Source of the DNA: Chaetoceros tenuissimus
Taxonomy: Eukaryota; Bacillariophyta; Thalassiosirophyceae; Chaetocerotales; Chaetocerotaceae
Direction: 5' to 3'
DNA length: 64,000 bases
NCBI GenBank assembly: GCA_021927905.1
Contig: BLLK01000023.1
Span: 1,116,001 to 1,180,000 of the forward strand
In this document: in pieces, positions 31,695-43,100 of the stretch
Layout of the letters: every line of letters begins with the position of its first letter
Numbering within the stretch: the first letter of the stretch is position 1
Position numbers and translations under genes: made by a program
Notes under the pieces: generated by a model
The model's database searches: none
What the model saw: the letters and a program-made list of their open reading frames with translations, nothing else
Told to the model about the DNA's origin: nothing

Positions 31695-31906
31695 ATGCGC
31701 CTTTTCAAGAGCCAGAATATAAATTTCTTTGGATGAATACAGTGAAACAATCAAAGGCAGCGTAGCCAGTCAATCAAAAGCAACTCATCGAAACATGAGG
31801 ATGTTATACTCTTTCTAAAGTCCGAGGCATATGATGAAGAGGAGCTGCACATATTTCTTTCAATGATGAAGATCATTACAAATACAGAAGTATAATGTCA
31901 TATACT

Positions 31907-32764
31907 TTATTCATTACGAATATAAATAGCTTTCTTATTCTCACTTCTTCTTCCTCCTCTACGAGTAACTCTTCTTCTTGTGCTACGATTCTTTTTCATT
32001 CCACAATTCTTTTGCAAACGATGATACTTTTCCACTTCTTTTGTATCCAATAGACAACGTTGAGTAATCTCATGCTCCATCCCATGACATAATTGAAATA
32101 TCTTCATGGCATTATTATAAAACTGTGTAGATTTCTTGAGATTGTTCATTTTGTATCCATTTATAAATGCAATGTTTTTGTATGTATATCCCAATAGTTG
32201 AAATGTACCGTCACTTTTGGAATAGTATGGGATTGCAGCAGTATAGTATTGGAGTGCAAACTCATATAGACTTTGTTTTTCATAAATGTCGCCAATGGCC
32301 TTGAGGGATAGTGCTAGAGGTAATGTATTTCTTGTATAATTCGTGAGGATAGATAAAGCAACTGATTTTGATTTCTCATAGCTGTCAATGGCTCTTGGAT
32401 AGTCTTGCTTCCTTTCATACATTTGACCTTTGTCCAAGAGTAGAGAATGGATAGTTTCAAGAGAATTACTCTCTAGTGATGGGTCAAAAGTTTGTGCTTC
32501 TTTCCAAGAAGGTAGGACGCTTCTTGATTCTTGTAGTGATGAATGATGAAGATTGGATTTTGAAGAAATGAACTCGGATGTCAAAGTAGCAAGATTGTCT
32601 TGAAGGGACCAGTCATTGCTCATAGCTTTATTGCATACATTTTTCTGTTTTATTCTCGCATCACAACACATCTCTTCTTTCTCAAAAAGAGATGGAGATT
32701 GAAGAGAGGATGATGGGTTTGTCGACACAAGAATATTACTTTGTTTGATACGATTGATGTTCAT
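31907..32764 (-). CDS. TPR-repeat protein, 285 aa
   Basis: Residues about 105-235 form three or four tetratricopeptide-like repeats (LLLDKGQMYERKQDYPRAID, LKAIGDIYEKQSLYEFALQY and GYTYKNIAFINGYKMNNLKK), with the canonical G/A/Y spacing. The N-terminal 100 residues are Ser-rich and probably disordered. The C-terminus is very basic (STRRRVTRRGGRR), a possible nuclear localisation or nucleic-acid-binding patch. TPRs bind protein partners, and nothing shows which. The TPR pattern suggests the kinesin-light-chain/FlaA-type TPR widespread in diatoms. It starts at the first ATG (32764). Confidence 0.75.
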   Translation of the reverse strand: MNINRIKQSNILVSTNPSSSLQSPSLFEKEEMCCDARIKQKNVCNKAMSNDWSLQDNLATLTSEFISSKSNLHHSSLQESRSVLPSWKEAQTFDPSLESNSLETIHSLLLDKGQMYERKQDYPRAIDSYEKSKSVALSILTNYTRNTLPLALSLKAIGDIYEKQSLYEFALQYYTAAIPYYSKSDGTFQLLGYTYKNIAFINGYKMNNLKKSTQFYNNAMKIFQLCHGMEHEITQRCLLDTKEVEKYHRLQKNCGMKKNRSTRRRVTRRGGRRSENKKAIYIRNE

Positions 32765-33195
32765 GATTCTTTTTCTCTTTGGAATAAGGACGTGTTGCCT
32801 TTTTCAAATTATGTACTGACTGTTTCTTCTATACTTTATGACTACACTCTAGAATATCCATTTGTGAGCATTTACGATCATCCAAACTTTGGAACGATTG
32901 CAGCATTCTATAAAGTGTGATTGATTTCAAGAGTGAAAGAGTAAAAAGCTCTTTGAGAAGAGACATTGAGAACCCTTCTTCATGATGACGTCATAACGTA
33001 GAATTAACTTTTATCCATACTCACACTAAATGACTACCTCGATAGCTATTTGCGTCTTGTGTCTTGCACTTCTTTTCGTTTGTGTTGTCATCGCTTGGTG
33101 TTGTTCTATTCACTACAAGTAATTGTAGGTATCCACCATAGCTTGAGTGAAGAAGTAATTTCTGATACATAATATAACTGCTCTCTAATAAAATC
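32765..33195. promoter_or_regulatory. Bidirectional promoter region of TPR and SPF27 genes, with CRE palindrome
   Basis: A perfect TGACGTCA palindrome lies at 32986-32993, about 200 bp from each start codon. This is the classical bZIP/CRE site. TGACGT elements are known to mediate CO2/cAMP responses in the diatom Phaeodactylum. Occupancy here is inferred only. Confidence 0.45.
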
Positions 33196-33807
33196 ATGCA
33201 GACGAATCAAGTTGTTCTCGACTCTCTTCCATACATTGACCAAGTCCATCCCGACTATGAAGCCTATGCCATGTCTCTCATTGAAGAGGAAATGAAAACT
33301 ATGGAGGCTCCAGATCCGCCTTCTTCCTCTGAACCTAAATTCAATTCTTCAAGTATCAATCATGTGGAATATCAGCAACTAGTTGAAAGAAACGGTGAAG
33401 CCAGATCTGACACGGTAGACTTTACCAAAATTCATACAGTGGATCCAAAAGACAAAAAGAAGGCAATCCATTCATTCAAAATTCAACTTGAACATGAAAG
33501 AATACGTCAAGTAAATTTAGAACTCGAAGGAGAATTTTCATCATCCATCTGGAAACATCATGTTGGCTTGTTGGAAAAGTCAACTAGTGAAGTGGAGACA
33601 CAGTTGCAGCAACAACTTATGCAAGTGGATCAAATTAATGCGAATCGCAAAGAAAGTCAAGAGAAACGAGCCATGGTTGAGTTGGGGAAATTGGGTTATA
33701 GATATGAAGAATTGGTTCGAAAGAATCAACATTTGAACAAGGGTATCGTTGCACTAGAGAATGAAGTAGAAACTCTTAGGGCACAGAGCGGTTCGGTTGT
33801 CAACTAA
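33196..33807 (+). CDS. Pre-mRNA splicing factor SPF27 (BCAS2 family), 203 aa
   Basis: SPF27/BCAS2 is a core subunit of the Prp19 (NineTeen) complex, which activates the spliceosome in the nucleus. The start DSLPYIDQVHPDYEAYAMSL followed by IEEEM is the hallmark of the family. The remainder is a long helical coiled coil (IQLEHERIRQVNLELEGEF; LQQQLMQVDQINANRKESQ; YRYEELVRKNQHLNKGI) ending in a heptad stretch. Length 203 aa compares with about 225 aa in animals. A single uninterrupted frame starts at ATG 33196, and it is divergently transcribed from the TPR gene. Confidence 0.85.
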   Translation: MQTNQVVLDSLPYIDQVHPDYEAYAMSLIEEEMKTMEAPDPPSSSEPKFNSSSINHVEYQQLVERNGEARSDTVDFTKIHTVDPKDKKKAIHSFKIQLEHERIRQVNLELEGEFSSSIWKHHVGLLEKSTSEVETQLQQQLMQVDQINANRKESQEKRAMVELGKLGYRYEELVRKNQHLNKGIVALENEVETLRAQSGSVVN

Positions 33808-33983
33808 GATAAATCAAATTGAGTACTGGGCTTTTATAAAGTGAAAATATAAATCTAGCGTATGAGTCATGGTGTTGTCTCTTTTACTTTACCTCTAGAA
33901 AATTCGCCGAGTCCTCCTTGAATCATTCTATATTGCAAAGTCCGATACAACTTTTTCATGGAATAAAAAAAAGGATTTATGTT

Positions 33984-36900
33984 TTACATATAAACAAGAA
34001 TACAAAGTAAACAAGTCAAGGTACCGATGATTGCAAATGCATGAGGCGCTGACGAAACATTATTGCTTTGAGAAGGAATAGATTGTGTAGTAGATATTCT
34101 CTCGAAATCAGTAACATCGAGTGTTGAGGAACTTTTGTTGCTTTTACCACTGTGCGTTTTGGGACTGTGACTCACGTCGCCATGCTTACTGCTTTTGATA
34201 CTCTTGCTTATGGATTTGCTGCTGTTCTTTATAGACTTTGTGCTCTTACTCTTGGATTTGGAGCTCTTTTCCATATCATTGGGACTCTTAATCGTTGATT
34301 TACTGCTCTCCCCCTCCTCCATATCCTTAGGACTTTTGCTCGTTGACTTACTGCTCTTTCCATTCTTTGATATTGGAGACATACTTGGACTATTCAATGA
34401 TGGATGCAAGGTTAGGGATGGTGTCGAAACGGATGCCGAAGGTGCTACCGAAAGTACAGATGGATTTTGTGATCCATATTTTGAAGGACTATTGGAGACC
34501 TTTTCCCATACAGAGTTTGGTTGTTGAGAAGGAGTAGAAGTTTCAATGGGGACTGCTGCAGTAAAGAGAATATCTTCACCTTTTAGCTTGAATGTCATCA
34601 ACTTGAGGTCTTCTAACTTGTCCAAGAGATCATGATTGAATAACCTCACAGACCATTCCAGGTCGATATCGGTGTTCTCTCCGGTTATATCCTTTCCAAA
34701 AGGAAATGCATTGAAGCCTGGATTCACTTTATCTCGACTCGTATCCTCGAGGTCTTTCACAGCAAACTTAAGAGAACCAACATTGGGAAGCCATGCTGGA
34801 CGAAGCTCTTCACCATCAGGTCTTGGATACTCTCTTTGGTTATGATATATTTCAACAACAAAACTAAAATGATCTTCGACATGAAACTTTGGGTCAAGAA
34901 CGACTGTTCCATTTTCGCTACGGGCCAAAGAGCTTGTAAAAGTACTCTTTGTTTCAAATGAAGTGCGATGGGGCCACGAATCTATAGTAGCACCTGTTTC
35001 AGAGTCAATATTTGTAGGGATTTTGAAGCCTTTTCCGAATAGCTGAAAAAAGTTTGCTCCTGAAGGGATATTATTGCCGTATTTATCAATGCATTCTGCA
35101 GTTATTGTATAAGACTCAAAATTCTCTCGATACTTGTAATCAAACATTGCAGATCGAGAATATGTTTCCGTGACTGAATCAAATGGACTTTCCGCTACTT
35201 TGCTCCAATAGAACGAATCGCCCATGTTTTTAAATTCAACAGTACAGGTTGAATTTAATAAACTGAAGAGATCAGGAAATGCCTTTTCAAGCTCGTCAAC
35301 AATAATGTCTCGTTGAACCGAATCTTTAAATACAAAGCTAGCTTTCTCCGGAAACTTCAGAAGTGCTTTTAATTTCGGCCCTATCTCGGTATAGATCAAG
35401 TTGTCTTGACTGACAGGGGACATTGTGGTTGGTACAATTGTAGGTAATTTGAGAGATGGAGCCAAAGTAGAAGGTGAAGGTAGTGGTGTAGGTACATTTG
35501 GTGGATCACAGACAGTATCTCCCTCGAAAACGAAGTCTTCAACTTGCAGCTCAAAAGTCATGAGGCCCAAACCATGATCTAAATTGCTCAATAACTCATG
35601 ATTGAACAATCTCACATTCCAATCTACACTGAAATCGGTGAGGTCACCAATATATTCTCCAAATGGAAATGCGCTATAATCTGGTTTCTTTGGATCACGA
35701 GATGCCCCCCAAAAACTTTTCTTGACAAAATTGATAGCAGAAGAATGTGCAAGCCAGGCAGGTTCAAAGTCATAAAAACTTTGAGGCGATTTCTTAATCC
35801 TCCTTTCTTCGTTGTATAGCTGTACCAATATGCTTAAGCGATCTTCGTCATGGTAGTATTTTGAAGCTGCATCATCAATATCACAAAAGACACAGGCATT
35901 TGTGTAGAAACTCTGCGAGTAGAATGACAGGGCAAATGGATGGGCTTCAACAATGCCATAAGTACTTTCGTCAAAGTTGGTTTCAATCTTCAATGAATCT
36001 ACAAAACTTTGAAAGAATCTATTTCCTATCACATTTTGGCCATCTCCATCTTTGTTGGTACAATTGGTTGCTGTACTCGTAGTGTAAAAGTTATCCTTAT
36101 ACCGGAAAGTTGCAGCACGTTCGTAGATTATAGTGTTTGTATTATTCCATGGACCTAAGGAAAAAGTACAAAGGTAGACGAAATTAGAAAAATATTCCGT
36201 TTGCAAACAAATTAGCAAAATCGGAGCATACATACCTCGCATACCATTTTCCCAGTAGTACGAGTTACCAATATCAATAAATTCCAAGTAACAAACAGTG
36301 TCTAGAAGAGAATAGAGGTCGGGAAATGCCTCTTCAAATTCTTCAATAATTTCTTGCTGCTCCTCTACAGGTACTGATTCTTTAAATGCAAAACTCGGAC
36401 TCTCAGGAAACCTCAGTACAGCGCTTACTCGAGGTCCACTTTCGATACAGTCGAAATCATCTTCACGGGTAGGAGGCGCTGTAGGCCACACAATGGTTGG
36501 CAATTTGGAAGTTGGTCTAGCTGGAGTAGGTTGTGGCGAAGGTACGTATGGAGCGTCGCAGTTATTGCCTGCAGTGAAAGATATCCCTTGGACTTGGAGC
36601 TCGAAAGTCATGAGGTGCAAATCATCCATTTTGCTTAGCAAATCATGATTGAATAATCTTACACTCCAATCAACACTGAAGTCAGTAACGTTACTACAGA
36701 GACAATGATCGTAGTGAAAATAAAAGTCGTTATCTCCAAATGGAAATGCATTGAAACCTGGGTTCTTTGGATCCCGATCAGTCTCATTATAATCCTCAAA
36801 GACAAAATTGACATCACCGGAATATGCAAGCCAACCTGGTTCAAAGTCATAAGACCCCTGAGCTGATTTCTTAATCTCTCTTTCTAGCTTGGACATTTGT

Positions 36901-38666
36901 ACAGAAAATCTTAAGTGATCTTCCTCATGGTACTCTGAAGTTGTAATATCTTTATCATTGTTAAAAATGCTCTGCGATGCAAATGATAAGGTACGAGGAT
37001 GCATTTCGATAATTGCATAGGTTTCATCATCAACATTGGTTGCAATTTTCCTTCCCTCTGTAAAAGCCCGGAAGAATTCGTCTCCGAAGCTATTTGTGCA
37101 ATTACTTACAACTTTGTATTGATTGACAATGTAATTAAAATCAAAGTTTGCAGTGCGTGCATATTCTGTAGTACTAGTTGTAGAATTGACCAGGCCTTCC
37201 GCAGCAATGTCATAAGAAAAGGAAGTGCCTATATCGATGAAACTGACGTGGCAATCTGCACCTAATAAAGCAAACAAGTCAGGAAATACAGTTTCGAGTT
37301 CATCCATTATACTTTGCTGCTCTACCAAGGATACCGACGATTTGAAAGCAAACACAGGCTTCTCAGGAAATTTCAAATGAAACCCTATCAAAGGTCCACT
37401 TTCGACGCTGCATTTCGTAGGAGACATTGTAGGCAACCTAGGATTTGCAATGCTTGGCATTTTTGATGTAGTAGTAGGTTTCCACACAATTGGTGATTTA
37501 GAAGGGTGCACACTCCAGGTAGGAGAAGTTGTAGGTGCAGTGGTCAAGGTTGGCAAATTGCTATCTTTAGTAGGTTTCCAGACAGTTGGTACTCTGGAGA
37601 TAGGTTGTGGCGAAGGTGCGTTTAAAGTGTCGCAGATATTACCTCCCTTGAAGAAACCATTTCTAGCTTTCATCTCAAAAGTCATGAGATGACCAGGAGA
37701 TGATTGCAACGTATCCAGTAACTCATGATTGAACAAACGTACACTCCACTTGACAACAAAGTTAGTATCGACAGTGCTTACATCTGCCACAAAAGGAAAT
37801 GCATGAAAACCGGAGTTCTCTGAATCTCGACTAGTCTCATCAAAGTCTTGAAGGACAAAGTCAATAGAGCCAGAGTGTGCGAGCCAAGAAGGAGTATAGT
37901 CATCATCATCGTTAATGCTTGGTGACGACTTTGGATAGTCCCTCTCGTTGTAGTACATTTCTATCAAGATGCTGAAGCGATCTTCATCATGGTGTTCCGA
38001 ACTTACAATATTAGGATCACAAAAGATGCAATCCTTTGTAAAGAAGTTTGTCGAAATAAAGGCTAATTCCTTTGGGTGCACTTCAATAGTTGCTTCCGTA
38101 TCTTTATCAAGAGAGGTTGCAATTTTCATGGAATCATCAAAACTATAAAAGAATCCATCACCAAATGGATTCGGGCCATCTCCAGTTTCATTGGTACAAT
38201 TGGTTGTCATGGTATATTTCTTTTGTGAATAATCAAATATTGTCGAACTAATGTACAAATCTGTAGTTGAATTCAGTGAACCTTTTGATGTACGTTTTGA
38301 AGAAAATGAACTCTTGTTAGTGTCGATCTCTATAGAGCATTTTGTATTCAACAAACTGAATAGATCAGGAAATGCAGATTCGAGTTCTTTTATGATATCT
38401 TGCTGCTCTTCCAAGGATACCGAATCTTTGAATGCAAACACTGGTTTCTCTGGAAATATCAATTCACCTATAGAGAGAATAGGCCCACTTTTCTTGCAAA
38501 CATCTTCCTCTTTGTCTTCATTATTACGAGTAGATGATGCTGTTGGAAAATTCACTGATGGCACGTGCACTTTTGGTATCTGCGCCAAAGAAGATGGATT
38601 GTGTTTGGCAGAGATTTGTACTGCTTTTAGGATGTGCCAAAATAGGAGAATAAATTGCGACTTCAT
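33984..38666 (-). CDS. Large secreted/surface protein, four approx. 300-aa repeats, Lys/Ser-rich tail
   Basis: A signal peptide covers about residues 1-20. Four homologous domains follow, each opening with G-P...L-x-FPE-x-P-x-FAFK-x-SV and EEQQ...AFPDLF-x-LL, and each closing with W-x-VRLFNH-x-LL...MTFE. Pro/Thr/Ser-rich linkers (LPTL/TTAPTT, PSPQP) separate them. Near the C-terminus lies a Lys/Ser tract of about 80 residues (KSTSKSPKD, KSKSKSTKS, KSISKSIKS), then a hydrophobic end (AIIGTLTCLLCILVYM) suited to a membrane or GPI anchor. In repeat 3 a 27-codon stretch absent from the other repeats is bounded by GTATGT (36235) and CCTTAG (36155), so it is an in-frame 81-nt intron candidate. The spliced product would be 1533 aa. 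The family is unknown to me. A cell-wall or frustule-associated role is plausible from the composition. Confidence 0.75.
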   Translation of the reverse strand: MKSQFILLFWHILKAVQISAKHNPSSLAQIPKVHVPSVNFPTASSTRNNEDKEEDVCKKSGPILSIGELIFPEKPVFAFKDSVSLEEQQDIIKELESAFPDLFSLLNTKCSIEIDTNKSSFSSKRTSKGSLNSTTDLYISSTIFDYSQKKYTMTTNCTNETGDGPNPFGDGFFYSFDDSMKIATSLDKDTEATIEVHPKELAFISTNFFTKDCIFCDPNIVSSEHHDEDRFSILIEMYYNERDYPKSSPSINDDDDYTPSWLAHSGSIDFVLQDFDETSRDSENSGFHAFPFVADVSTVDTNFVVKWSVRLFNHELLDTLQSSPGHLMTFEMKARNGFFKGGNICDTLNAPSPQPISRVPTVWKPTKDSNLPTLTTAPTTSPTWSVHPSKSPIVWKPTTTSKMPSIANPRLPTMSPTKCSVESGPLIGFHLKFPEKPVFAFKSSVSLVEQQSIMDELETVFPDLFALLGADCHVSFIDIGTSFSYDIAAEGLVNSTTSTTEYARTANFDFNYIVNQYKVVSNCTNSFGDEFFRAFTEGRKIATNVDDETYAIIEMHPRTLSFASQSIFNNDKDITTSEYHEEDHLRFSVQMSKLEREIKKSAQGSYDFEPGWLAYSGDVNFVFEDYNETDRDPKNPGFNAFPFGDNDFYFHYDHCLCSNVTDFSVDWSVRLFNHDLLSKMDDLHLMTFELQVQGISFTAGNNCDAPYVPSPQPTPARPTSKLPTIVWPTAPPTREDDFDCIESGPRVSAVLRFPESPSFAFKESVPVEEQQEIIEEFEEAFPDLYSLLDTVCYLEFIDIGNSYYWENGMRGMYAPILLICLQTEYFSNFVYLCTFSLGPWNNTNTIIYERAATFRYKDNFYTTSTATNCTNKDGDGQNVIGNRFFQSFVDSLKIETNFDESTYGIVEAHPFALSFYSQSFYTNACVFCDIDDAASKYYHDEDRLSILVQLYNEERRIKKSPQSFYDFEPAWLAHSSAINFVKKSFWGASRDPKKPDYSAFPFGEYIGDLTDFSVDWNVRLFNHELLSNLDHGLGLMTFELQVEDFVFEGDTVCDPPNVPTPLPSPSTLAPSLKLPTIVPTTMSPVSQDNLIYTEIGPKLKALLKFPEKASFVFKDSVQRDIIVDELEKAFPDLFSLLNSTCTVEFKNMGDSFYWSKVAESPFDSVTETYSRSAMFDYKYRENFESYTITAECIDKYGNNIPSGANFFQLFGKGFKIPTNIDSETGATIDSWPHRTSFETKSTFTSSLARSENGTVVLDPKFHVEDHFSFVVEIYHNQREYPRPDGEELRPAWLPNVGSLKFAVKDLEDTSRDKVNPGFNAFPFGKDITGENTDIDLEWSVRLFNHDLLDKLEDLKLMTFKLKGEDILFTAAVPIETSTPSQQPNSVWEKVSNSPSKYGSQNPSVLSVAPSASVSTPSLTLHPSLNSPSMSPISKNGKSSKSTSKSPKDMEEGESSKSTIKSPNDMEKSSKSKSKSTKSIKNSSKSISKSIKSSKHGDVSHSPKTHSGKSNKSSSTLDVTDFERISTTQSIPSQSNNVSSAPHAFAIIGTLTCLLCILVYM
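36155..36235 (-). other. Candidate 81-nt in-frame intron
   Basis: It starts GTATGT, ends CTTTTTCCTTAG, has a length divisible by three and no stop. The encoded 27 residues are hydrophobic and have no counterpart in the other three repeats, while the flanks align well with them. Confidence 0.8.
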
Positions 38667-38996
38667 TGTATGCTATTGAATAAAATAATATTTCAAGGAA
38701 GTCAAGCTATAGAACAAGTGCTTCTGGTTGAAGAATTGATGTGCTTTGTTTGACATAGTAGAGCTCTTGTTGTGATTTGAAACAAAACTGTTCTGAGATC
38801 AAGAAGCGAACCCCAACTTTTAGAAATGTGCGCGTAGATGAGTCGAGTCGTGACGTCACAGACATGTGGCTATATACTCATGCCATTTACTTGAGGCTTG
38901 AGCCCACCATCCGACTGAACTTCTGAGAAAGAACATAAATGCATCGCCAATAATGAACATCTAATGATTACATAAAACATATATACATGAATCAAC
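38667..38996. promoter_or_regulatory. Bidirectional promoter with CRE palindrome
   Basis: A 330-bp gap separates divergent start codons of the repeat protein and the DnaJ gene. TGACGTCA stands at 38851-38858, near the middle, followed by a TATATA-like word at 38872. It is the second perfect CRE in the window. Confidence 0.5.
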
Positions 38997-40100
38997 ATGA
39001 AGCCGACAGCCTTATTACTCTGTTCAGTCTTTATACTGTTTCACCAATCATTAGCAGTCAAAGATTTATATAAAACTCTAGGAGTATCAAAGACAGCTTC
39101 CCAAACAGAAATCAAAAAGGCGTATCGAAAGTTAGCACTCAAAAACCATCCTGATAAAGTTTCGCCTGAAGAACGAGAAAGTGCCGAAGCAAAATTTAAA
39201 GAAATTGGATATGCACATGATGTACTGACTGATGAAGATAAGAGACAGAGATATGATCAATTTGGTGAACAGGGATTAGACGATAATTTTCAACCGAATC
39301 CTTTTCAGAATGGAGGTAGTTATTCTTCCAGTGGAACAAATCCTTTTCAAGGCAATCAAAGTTTTCAATCGTTTTCGTTTGATGGAATGCGAGGAAATAG
39401 GGGATCGAGTGATTATGGTAATATTGACTTGTCAGATATTTTACGACAATTCATGGGTCCTCAAATGAATATGGCTGGTGGTAATGGTTTTAGTATGAAT
39501 GGAATGAATATGAATGGTGGGCGATCTTCTTCGTATTCTTCGTATGCCGATCCATTTTCACAACAGCAACAACCTATGAAACGTGATTTAAAACCCTTGA
39601 CCAAAGAGTTTTATTGTACCTTGTCAGAATTGTCAGATCCGAATGGTATTACCAAGAAATTAAAAGTGACCATGCCTAATGTCGATGAATATGGACAACG
39701 ATACAATGAAGCCAAAATATATTCCATTGATGTACTTCCTGGTTGGAAAGTTGGCACAAAGATAAAATTCAAAGCTAGTAAAGATGGAGTGTTTCCGCAA
39801 ATGACTTTTGTTTTGAGAGAAAAGAAGCATAAATTTCTAAAGCGAGTAGGGGATGATTTGGTGTATTCTTGTACAGTGACTACCAGACAGGCAGAACGAG
39901 GTGCTTTGATCAAGATTCCTTTGCCTTGTGGAGATATGGTGGAAATTAAAACAGAAGAAGATGAGATTCAAGATGGATATGTGAAAAGGATAAAAGGAAA
40001 AGGTATGCCAAAAAGAAGAAAAGGTGGTATCGATGGATATGGGGATCTGATTGTGAGGTTCAGTGTCAAACATAGTGCCAATAGTACTGCTAGTCGATAG
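38997..40100 (+). CDS. ER-type DnaJ/Hsp40 (DNAJB11/ERdj3-like, type II), 367 aa
   Basis: It is an Hsp70 co-chaperone that stimulates ATP hydrolysis of BiP and delivers clients in the ER. A cleavable signal peptide covers residues 1-20 ([15 protein letters not shown]). The J-domain, about 22-90, carries [29 protein letters not shown] with the essential HPD, and [13 protein letters not shown] Gly/Phe/Met/Asn-rich linker occupies about 95-195. Two C-terminal beta-domains occupy about 198-360 (substrate binding, [12 protein letters not shown] and [12 protein letters not shown]-like strand). There is no cysteine-rich zinc domain between linker and C-terminal domains, hence type II. No KDEL-type signal is present, as in DNAJB11. 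The adjacent gene ends 66 bp away in convergent orientation. Confidence 0.88.
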   Translation: MKPTALLLCSVFILFHQSLAVKDLYKTLGVSKTASQTEIKKAYRKLALKNHPDKVSPEERESAEAKFKEIGYAHDVLTDEDKRQRYDQFGEQGLDDNFQPNPFQNGGSYSSSGTNPFQGNQSFQSFSFDGMRGNRGSSDYGNIDLSDILRQFMGPQMNMAGGNGFSMNGMNMNGGRSSSYSSYADPFSQQQQPMKRDLKPLTKEFYCTLSELSDPNGITKKLKVTMPNVDEYGQRYNEAKIYSIDVLPGWKVGTKIKFKASKDGVFPQMTFVLREKKHKFLKRVGDDLVYSCTVTTRQAERGALIKIPLPCGDMVEIKTEEDEIQDGYVKRIKGKGMPKRRKGGIDGYGDLIVRFSVKHSANSTASR

Positions 40101-40165
40101 ATAATCTAGAAAGTTATAGATGATGTTTACTTGCTTATAATTGACTAGACTAGTAATGTCTACAT

Positions 40166-43100
40166 TTACTCGCTACCATCATCTTCTTCTTCCAAGAAAC
40201 TTTGCATCTTTGTAAAGATTTCTTGGGCAGAGGCTGGATCATTCACCAGTGTACTTTTGTAGGCTGTCACATCACTCTTGACATGGTCGAGGTAGTTGGA
40301 AGGAATCAAATTGTCTCCAGATATTCCTGTGCCTTGACCAATGATGCATTTGGTTTTATTGCTCTTTTCAATATACGCATCAATCTCTGCAACATCTGTT
40401 TTGGAGACTATAGCAGATGATTCAATCAATGGCATCGCACGTTCCTCGCTTCGAAAGTAAAGGTCAGGGACTTCGATGCCAGTGGAGCCAAACATGTACT
40501 TTTTCATTGCGACTGCTTTCAAGTTTTCTTCACGTTTGAGTTTCCATGAACGCAAGTCTGTAGTAAATTTAGTTTGCAAGAATTTGTAGGTGATATCCAC
40601 GAGACTCTTGTTTCCTACGAGAATAGAACAACCTATTCCAAACCATGGACCTAGGAAAGTCCAAACTAGAATTCGTTTGAGCCATAAAATGATTCCAGAA
40701 TATAGAGCAAAACTGTAAAAGATTGCAAATGCAAAAAAGAATGTAGTAATGAAAAAACTAGAAGGATGTTCCCAAGATAGTACTCTTCCCGCTAAAATAT
40801 GTCAGGGTTAGTGAAAGGTAAGCTTTGAAAGTAATATAGACAAATCACATCCGCGCTTACCAAAGCTGAAACTTTGAATCATATCGTCCATAAGTAATTG
40901 TTTCGAGTGAAACTTTTTCTTCCCAAGTAACATTGGATTCAACTTGATACGAGCTTGATTCTCGTTTAACCCTTTGATCCACTCCTTTTCTGCAAGCTGC
41001 TCCCTTTGTAATTCTTGCAGAGATTCATCATAATGCTCAAGAAATATCTCTTCCTCCTTTTGTAACTTATCATTGAGCTTATGCATGTAAACGGAATCCT
41101 CCACTGCATTTGCATTAGGTTTGATGTCAACTGCATTGTCTGTACCTTTCAAAAGCACACACAAGGTTTCTAGATAGTCTTGTTCGTTAGACCAAGGACT
41201 AGGGCGCTTTTGGTGCAACTTTAAGAACAAAAGCATGGCATATCCCAATGAGGCAGATAAGATTGGTAGGGTATACATTGGATACTCTACAAGAATGACT
41301 GCCGTAGCAAATACGAGAAGAGACCTCCTTCTGACCCCCTTTTGCCACCGCAGAGTCTTTTCTAGACCATTCAAGAATACTTCGTAGTAGTAATTGTATC
41401 TAGAGGTATAGAGAGGATGGTACGTATAGAGAACTTGCAATTTGTTGTACATAGTAATAGGATCAAATTCTCTATCATTCTCAGCTCCATTCACTGTAAA
41501 GTGTGTATGTGAAAAATCTTTGGCATCGTCCACATTCACAATCATTTTGGATGATGGAGGTAGGACACTGTTCAAGATTGCTTTTCGTTCATCTCTCCAT
41601 TCTATTCGTAGACGTATCTTGATGACTCCTTCAGATTCTTCTTTACCAAGAGCATAGCTCAAGTTATAAGTTGTATTCGACTTGAATTTATTCAAGCGTA
41701 TCGCAATTCTTCCAAGAGGAAAGTGTGAAGAAGTTGACAGTGGACTCCAATCATGTACACCTAAAAAGAGTGGTGAATAAGTATGTTTGATTCTCAGCTT
41801 GAATGCTCTACGACTCCATGGAAGAAACCTCGGATTGGCACAATCAGGAATCGCATCGGTAGTAGCTACAGAATTCTCATGCACAATGGTGACAAATGGA
41901 TTACCTTTTCGCGGTTGTTTCAAAAGATTGACAGCTGGTAGATTTTCACAAGATAGAATTTCAATGTATACTTTGCCAATATCCCCATCACTGTAGATAG
42001 TAGTCCATGCCTCAGACGGTTTCTCCACTAAGGCATGAAGTTGCTGTTCTGTAAACCATTGCTCCCCCTTTTCATCATCTTGTGGCAGAGCCAAGAAATA
42101 CAATTCATTTTGGATAATCTTTTGCCTTCGTTGGAATATTCTTGGCGTTTTCAATCTATAGGGTGTAATAATGTCATGAAAGTTTTCTCGTATTTTGGAA
42201 GCAGCTTCTCTTCCTCGTTGTATGAATGCAATATCACTTTCAGTAGCTTCCCTGTATCTCAAGGCGATTAAATACTTCTTTTTCTTTTGTGAGTTCTTGC
42301 GAGTAGTACCACTGCTGCTACCACATAGATGAAATTCAACTCGATTTCCATTGCCCTTCACAATAGCATCTTGAGATATCGTAACTTGTCCAATGGTTCG
42401 ATTTCCCCTCGTTCGTTTCACATCCACCAAAAGCCTATGCTCGCTATATCGACTCAAATCCAATAAAAAGAAAGCTCCAGTCTCGCAAGTCCAACAAGGA
42501 TCAAGTTTCTGTCGGATAGCCTTGGTGGCATGAACAAACTCATTTCCAATATGAAATTCTACAAAGCATTCAACATTTTCCAAACCAGATACCGAAACAA
42601 CTTCCATCAAATATGTTTGACCCAAAGTATAATTTCGTTTTGTAGAATGTACATTAGCAATCAGATCCATGACTTGAAATAAATTCCCAGAAACATCTTG
42701 TGGATTCTGCATGACAAGTTTTTGACATAATTCATCTACAACTTCTTTTCCATCGTAATATTCTTCATTGGTATCTCGATCTTTCCAACTACACTCCATC
42801 GTTTCCAACACAATCTCTATATCTTCTTGAAAATCTGTAAATGTATACTTTTTCAAAAGTCCATCAGGATCTGTCGCATGAATATCAATTCCATGACACA
42901 AATCTATTTTCAAAACAGCAGTCCATGGAATAATTTTTCGAAATGTTTCACGACCAAATAAATTAATTTGTCGATGACAGATTGCTTTGGAAGTAATGTA
43001 TAATAATCCCCGTTTATCAAGGTGTGTACATGCGTATATATTCTTTACAGTTCCTACTAAAACCCCAAAGGGATTGTCTAATTTTTTCTTTTGTTGTAGA

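Noticed and set aside
34130-34390. Silaffin identification from the Lys/Ser tract
   Set aside because: Composition is suggestive, but the repeat architecture and C-terminal anchor do not match known silaffins.
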